Positions 17,194 through 19,073 of a stretch of 19,073 nucleotides of DNA are shown here, piece by piece. The notes under the pieces are model-generated. The model did not search any database. It was given only the letters and a program-made list of their open reading frames with translations, and was not told the DNA's origin. Location of the stretch: positions 15,845 to 34,917 of the forward strand of contig DKCH01000060.1 in assembly GCA_002449135.1 (NCBI GenBank). Reading direction: 5' to 3'. The position numbers and the translations under genes are program-made. The stretch's first letter is position 1. Each line of letters starts with the position of its first letter. The DNA is from Caryophanales bacterium UBA6879 (GTDB lineage: Bacteria; Bacillota_I; Bacilli_A; RFN20; CAG-288).

Positions 17194-17734
17194 AGCAGGA
17201 CTATATTTTAATTATCAATCTTTTAAAGATACTATAATTCTTGTTATCGATAATGATAAAATTCCTAATAAGATTTTTTCTAATAATGGTTTTGTAGCCT
17301 TATTTAATGGGACTGAATTGATTGGTATCAATATTTTTAAGTCTTCTCGATTTCTTAAAATAAAAATTCAAGGATTACTTGAAACAGTGAATCAACCTTT
17401 AAAAGATCTTCTCTACCAATTAATTAAAACTTATTTGAATTTAGAAATAGAAGTTATCTCATCACCTTTATTTTTAGCAAAAGTTATCGCTACTAAAAAT
17501 AATGAATATTTAGTTAGCATTGGTAAACAAGAGGTTTTAGCTAGTTCACTAGAACCACTAGAAATCGGAAATTATGTTTTAGTTACTAGTAAGGATTCTT
17601 TTTTATTTGATGGTTCAAGAGCTTACCAACATTTAAAAAATAATGAAAATTATTTAATTGTTGGAAAAGAAGTTGCCTATTTTGATGATTCATTTTTAGG
17701 TACATCAAAATTGTTAATTAAAGAAAATGATTAA
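17183..17734 (+). CDS. ytpR: Reduced YtpR-like protein
   Basis: The 183-residue protein matches the YtpR layout. The first half (residues 5-60, GLYFNYQSFKDTI to NIFKSSRFL) corresponds to the N-terminal domain of B. subtilis YtpR. The second half (about 93-150, SSPLFLAKV... to DGSRAY) corresponds to an EMAP-II/PheT-type tRNA-binding fold. The expected motifs HPNADKL and IVCGAPNV are absent; that region is shortened to KNNEYLVSIGKQEVLASSLEPLE. RNA binding may therefore be weakened or lost. I start at the ATG at 17183 rather than the upstream TTG at 17168, because the protein then opens like its relatives. It overlaps trmB by 11 bases and the following helicase by 8 bases. Position next to trmB and pepV agrees with the family neighbourhood. 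Function of YtpR itself is poorly known. Confidence 0.65.
   Translation: MIYKAGLYFNYQSFKDTIILVIDNDKIPNKIFSNNGFVALFNGTELIGINIFKSSRFLKIKIQGLLETVNQPLKDLLYQLIKTYLNLEIEVISSPLFLAKVIATKNNEYLVSIGKQEVLASSLEPLEIGNYVLVTSKDSFLFDGSRAYQHLKNNENYLIVGKEVAYFDDSFLGTSKLLIKEND
17717..17732 (+). repeat. 16-base repeat, copy 2, at the ytpR/helicase junction
   Basis: Second identical copy of the junction 16-mer. It again ends the upstream protein in IKEND and supplies the downstream ATG, with no ribosome binding site in view. It may be coincidence in AT-rich DNA or a shared coupling signal. Confidence 0.6.
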
Positions 17735-19073
17735 TTTAACATTAGGTGTTCATGATTTAGTTGATTTAGTTCTAAGAAAAGGCGATTTAGATAATCGTTA
17801 TTTTAATTTGACTTCTATGGCTGAAGGAACAAGACTTCATAATTTATATCAATTAAAAAATGAATCAGAAAATTATGAAGTTGAAGTTCCAATAAAAGGG
17901 ACTATTGTTTATAAAAATTATGAATTTAATTTAAATGGTAGGATTGATTGTTTAATTAAAGATAAAAATAATTATATAATTGAAGAAATAAAAACCACTA
18001 ATGATGATATAGAAACTTTTTTTAAAAATAATAAGGAATGGCATTTAGGTCAAGCTTTAATTTATAGCTATTTTATTTTGGAAGAGAAAGAACTTGATCA
18101 AATAACAATTCAATTAACTTATATTTCTCAACTTGATCCTAATGAAATTCAAAAATACTATTTTAGTTATTCTAAGGAAAAAGTTCAAAGTGAAGTTAAT
18201 AAGATTTTAGAAGAATATATAAAATTTTATGAAGTAATTCTAAGTTATAAAGGCGAACGTGACAAAAGTATTGAAAAACTTGAATTTCCTTTTTCTATTT
18301 TAAGAAAAGGGCAAAGAGAAGCGATGGAATTTTGTTATTTTACTATTCAAGCTCATACATTAGGTTTTCTTCAAGCGCCGACGGGAATTGGAAAAACAAT
18401 AGCTACTTTATTTCCTTTTGTTAAATATTTAGGTGAAAAACATTTAGAAAAGATTTTCTATTTAACAAGTAAAAATTCTATTAAAGAAATGGCTTTAAAA
18501 ACTGTTCAACTTTTTATTTATAAAAAGGCTAAAATTAAAGCAATATCGTTAACTAGTAAGGAAAAAATATGCCTTAATAATAAGAAAGGACATTGTAACC
18601 CAGATGAATGTCCTTTTGCAAAGAATTATTATAATAAAATAAACAAATTAATTTTACACGCCATTGAAGAAGAAAATATTTTCAATGAATGTGTTATTTT
18701 AAAGTATGCTGAAGAATTTGAAATCTGTCCTTTTGAATTTCAATTAGACCTTTCAAATTATTTGGATGTAGTAATAGGTGATTATAATTATCTATTTAAT
18801 CCTACTTCCCATCTTATTAGATTTTTTGATATCAATTATGAAAATCCTTATTTACTTTTAATTGATGAAGCACATAATCTCCCTAGTAGGGTACGAGATA
18901 TGTATTCTACTAAACTTGAATTAAGTCAAGTTTTGTTTGTAAAAAATATTTTAAAAAGTAAAAACGATAAAAAGAGTAAATTGTTATTATCAGATATTGA
19001 TAGTTTGCTTGAAATATTTAAAAAATATACTTTAAATCAGGATAATAATGAATTTCCTAATATATTAGAAGTA
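17727..19073 (+). CDS. PD-(D/E)XK nuclease fused to Rad3/DinG-type Fe-S helicase, 3' end outside window
   Basis: A partial gene, 449 codons to the right edge without a stop. Residues 30-115 form a PD-(D/E)XK nuclease: His38 in RLHNLYQ, Asp74 in GRIDCL, Glu87-x-Lys89 in EEIKT, and Gln109 with Tyr113 in GQALIYSY. A superfamily 2 helicase of the XPD/Rad3/DinG group follows: QRE at 196-198, the Walker A APTGIGKT (217-224), an iron-sulfur cysteine set (Cys282, Cys290, Cys295 and Cys334; Cys322 is an alternative), and the Walker B DEAH (380-383). The enzyme should load on single-stranded DNA, unwind 5'-3' and cut; substrate and pathway are inferred. ATG at 17727 overlaps the ytpR stop by 8 bases and has no ribosome binding site, implying coupling. 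The remaining helicase motifs must lie to the right of the window. Confidence 0.85.
   Translation, partial: MINLTLGVHDLVDLVLRKGDLDNRYFNLTSMAEGTRLHNLYQLKNESENYEVEVPIKGTIVYKNYEFNLNGRIDCLIKDKNNYIIEEIKTTNDDIETFFKNNKEWHLGQALIYSYFILEEKELDQITIQLTYISQLDPNEIQKYYFSYSKEKVQSEVNKILEEYIKFYEVILSYKGERDKSIEKLEFPFSILRKGQREAMEFCYFTIQAHTLGFLQAPTGIGKTIATLFPFVKYLGEKHLEKIFYLTSKNSIKEMALKTVQLFIYKKAKIKAISLTSKEKICLNNKKGHCNPDECPFAKNYYNKINKLILHAIEEENIFNECVILKYAEEFEICPFEFQLDLSNYLDVVIGDYNYLFNPTSHLIRFFDINYENPYLLLIDEAHNLPSRVRDMYSTKLELSQVLFVKNILKSKNDKKSKLLLSDIDSLLEIFKKYTLNQDNNEFPNILEV

Noticed and set aside
1..19073. CRISPR array, tRNA or rRNA genes, insertion sequences, prophage or toxin-antitoxin genes.
   Set aside because: No spaced repeats, tRNA-like folds, transposase or phage motifs were seen; intergenic space is too short to hold most of them.

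Overview
This window looks like chromosomal DNA from a very AT-rich Bacillota, roughly a quarter G+C by eye. Every recognisable gene has a Bacilli-type counterpart: addB-addA order, YfhO, PepV, TrmB, a YtpR-like protein, type III pantothenate kinase and glutamine-dependent NAD synthetase. All tryptophans are TGG and no ORF is interrupted by TGA, so the standard bacterial code fits better than the Mycoplasma code. An uncultured gut Bacilli lineage on the Erysipelotrichales/RF39/Mollicutes side is my best guess, but the sequence alone does not prove it. I see no rRNA, tRNA, CRISPR array, insertion sequence or phage gene. No gap between genes exceeds about 135 bases, so the window is almost fully coding.

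Layout. (1) Positions 1-3993, plus strand: the 3' part of nadE (its start lies left of the window), a GtrB/CsbB-type polyprenyl-phosphate glycosyltransferase, and a Gpi18-like GT-C integral membrane glycosyltransferase. (2) Positions 3983-7431, minus strand: a two-CBS-domain protein followed by a large YfhO-family membrane protein. The 3' end of yfhO overlaps the 3' end of the GT-C gene by 11 bases, so the two units converge. Together they resemble a cell-surface glycosylation module in which a GT-A enzyme loads a sugar on a lipid carrier and GT-C proteins transfer it outside the membrane. (3) Positions 7432-7564: a divergent control region with a consensus promoter (TTGACA, 17-base spacer, TATAAT) firing rightward and an imperfect inverted repeat over its -35 box. 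(4) Positions 7565 to the right end, plus strand: a tight run of nine genes. They encode a flavin-reductase-like protein, a short AddB, AddA, a 93-residue unknown, a CoaX-like kinase, PepV, TrmB, a reduced YtpR-like protein, and an Fe-S Rad3/DinG-type helicase with an N-terminal PD-(D/E)XK nuclease that runs off the right edge.

The most interesting part is the rightward unit. It carries three PD-(D/E)XK nuclease domains, two in proteins with Fe-S-type cysteine sets (AddB and the helicase), alongside CoA synthesis, peptide degradation and tRNA-modification genes. The AddB lacks the usual N-terminal Walker A region, the CoaX-like protein has Leu where the family has Arg after the catalytic Asp, and the YtpR-like protein has lost the signature of its tRNA-binding fold. 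These look like lineage-specific reductions of known systems. I do not see a clearly new multi-gene system, and I say so plainly.
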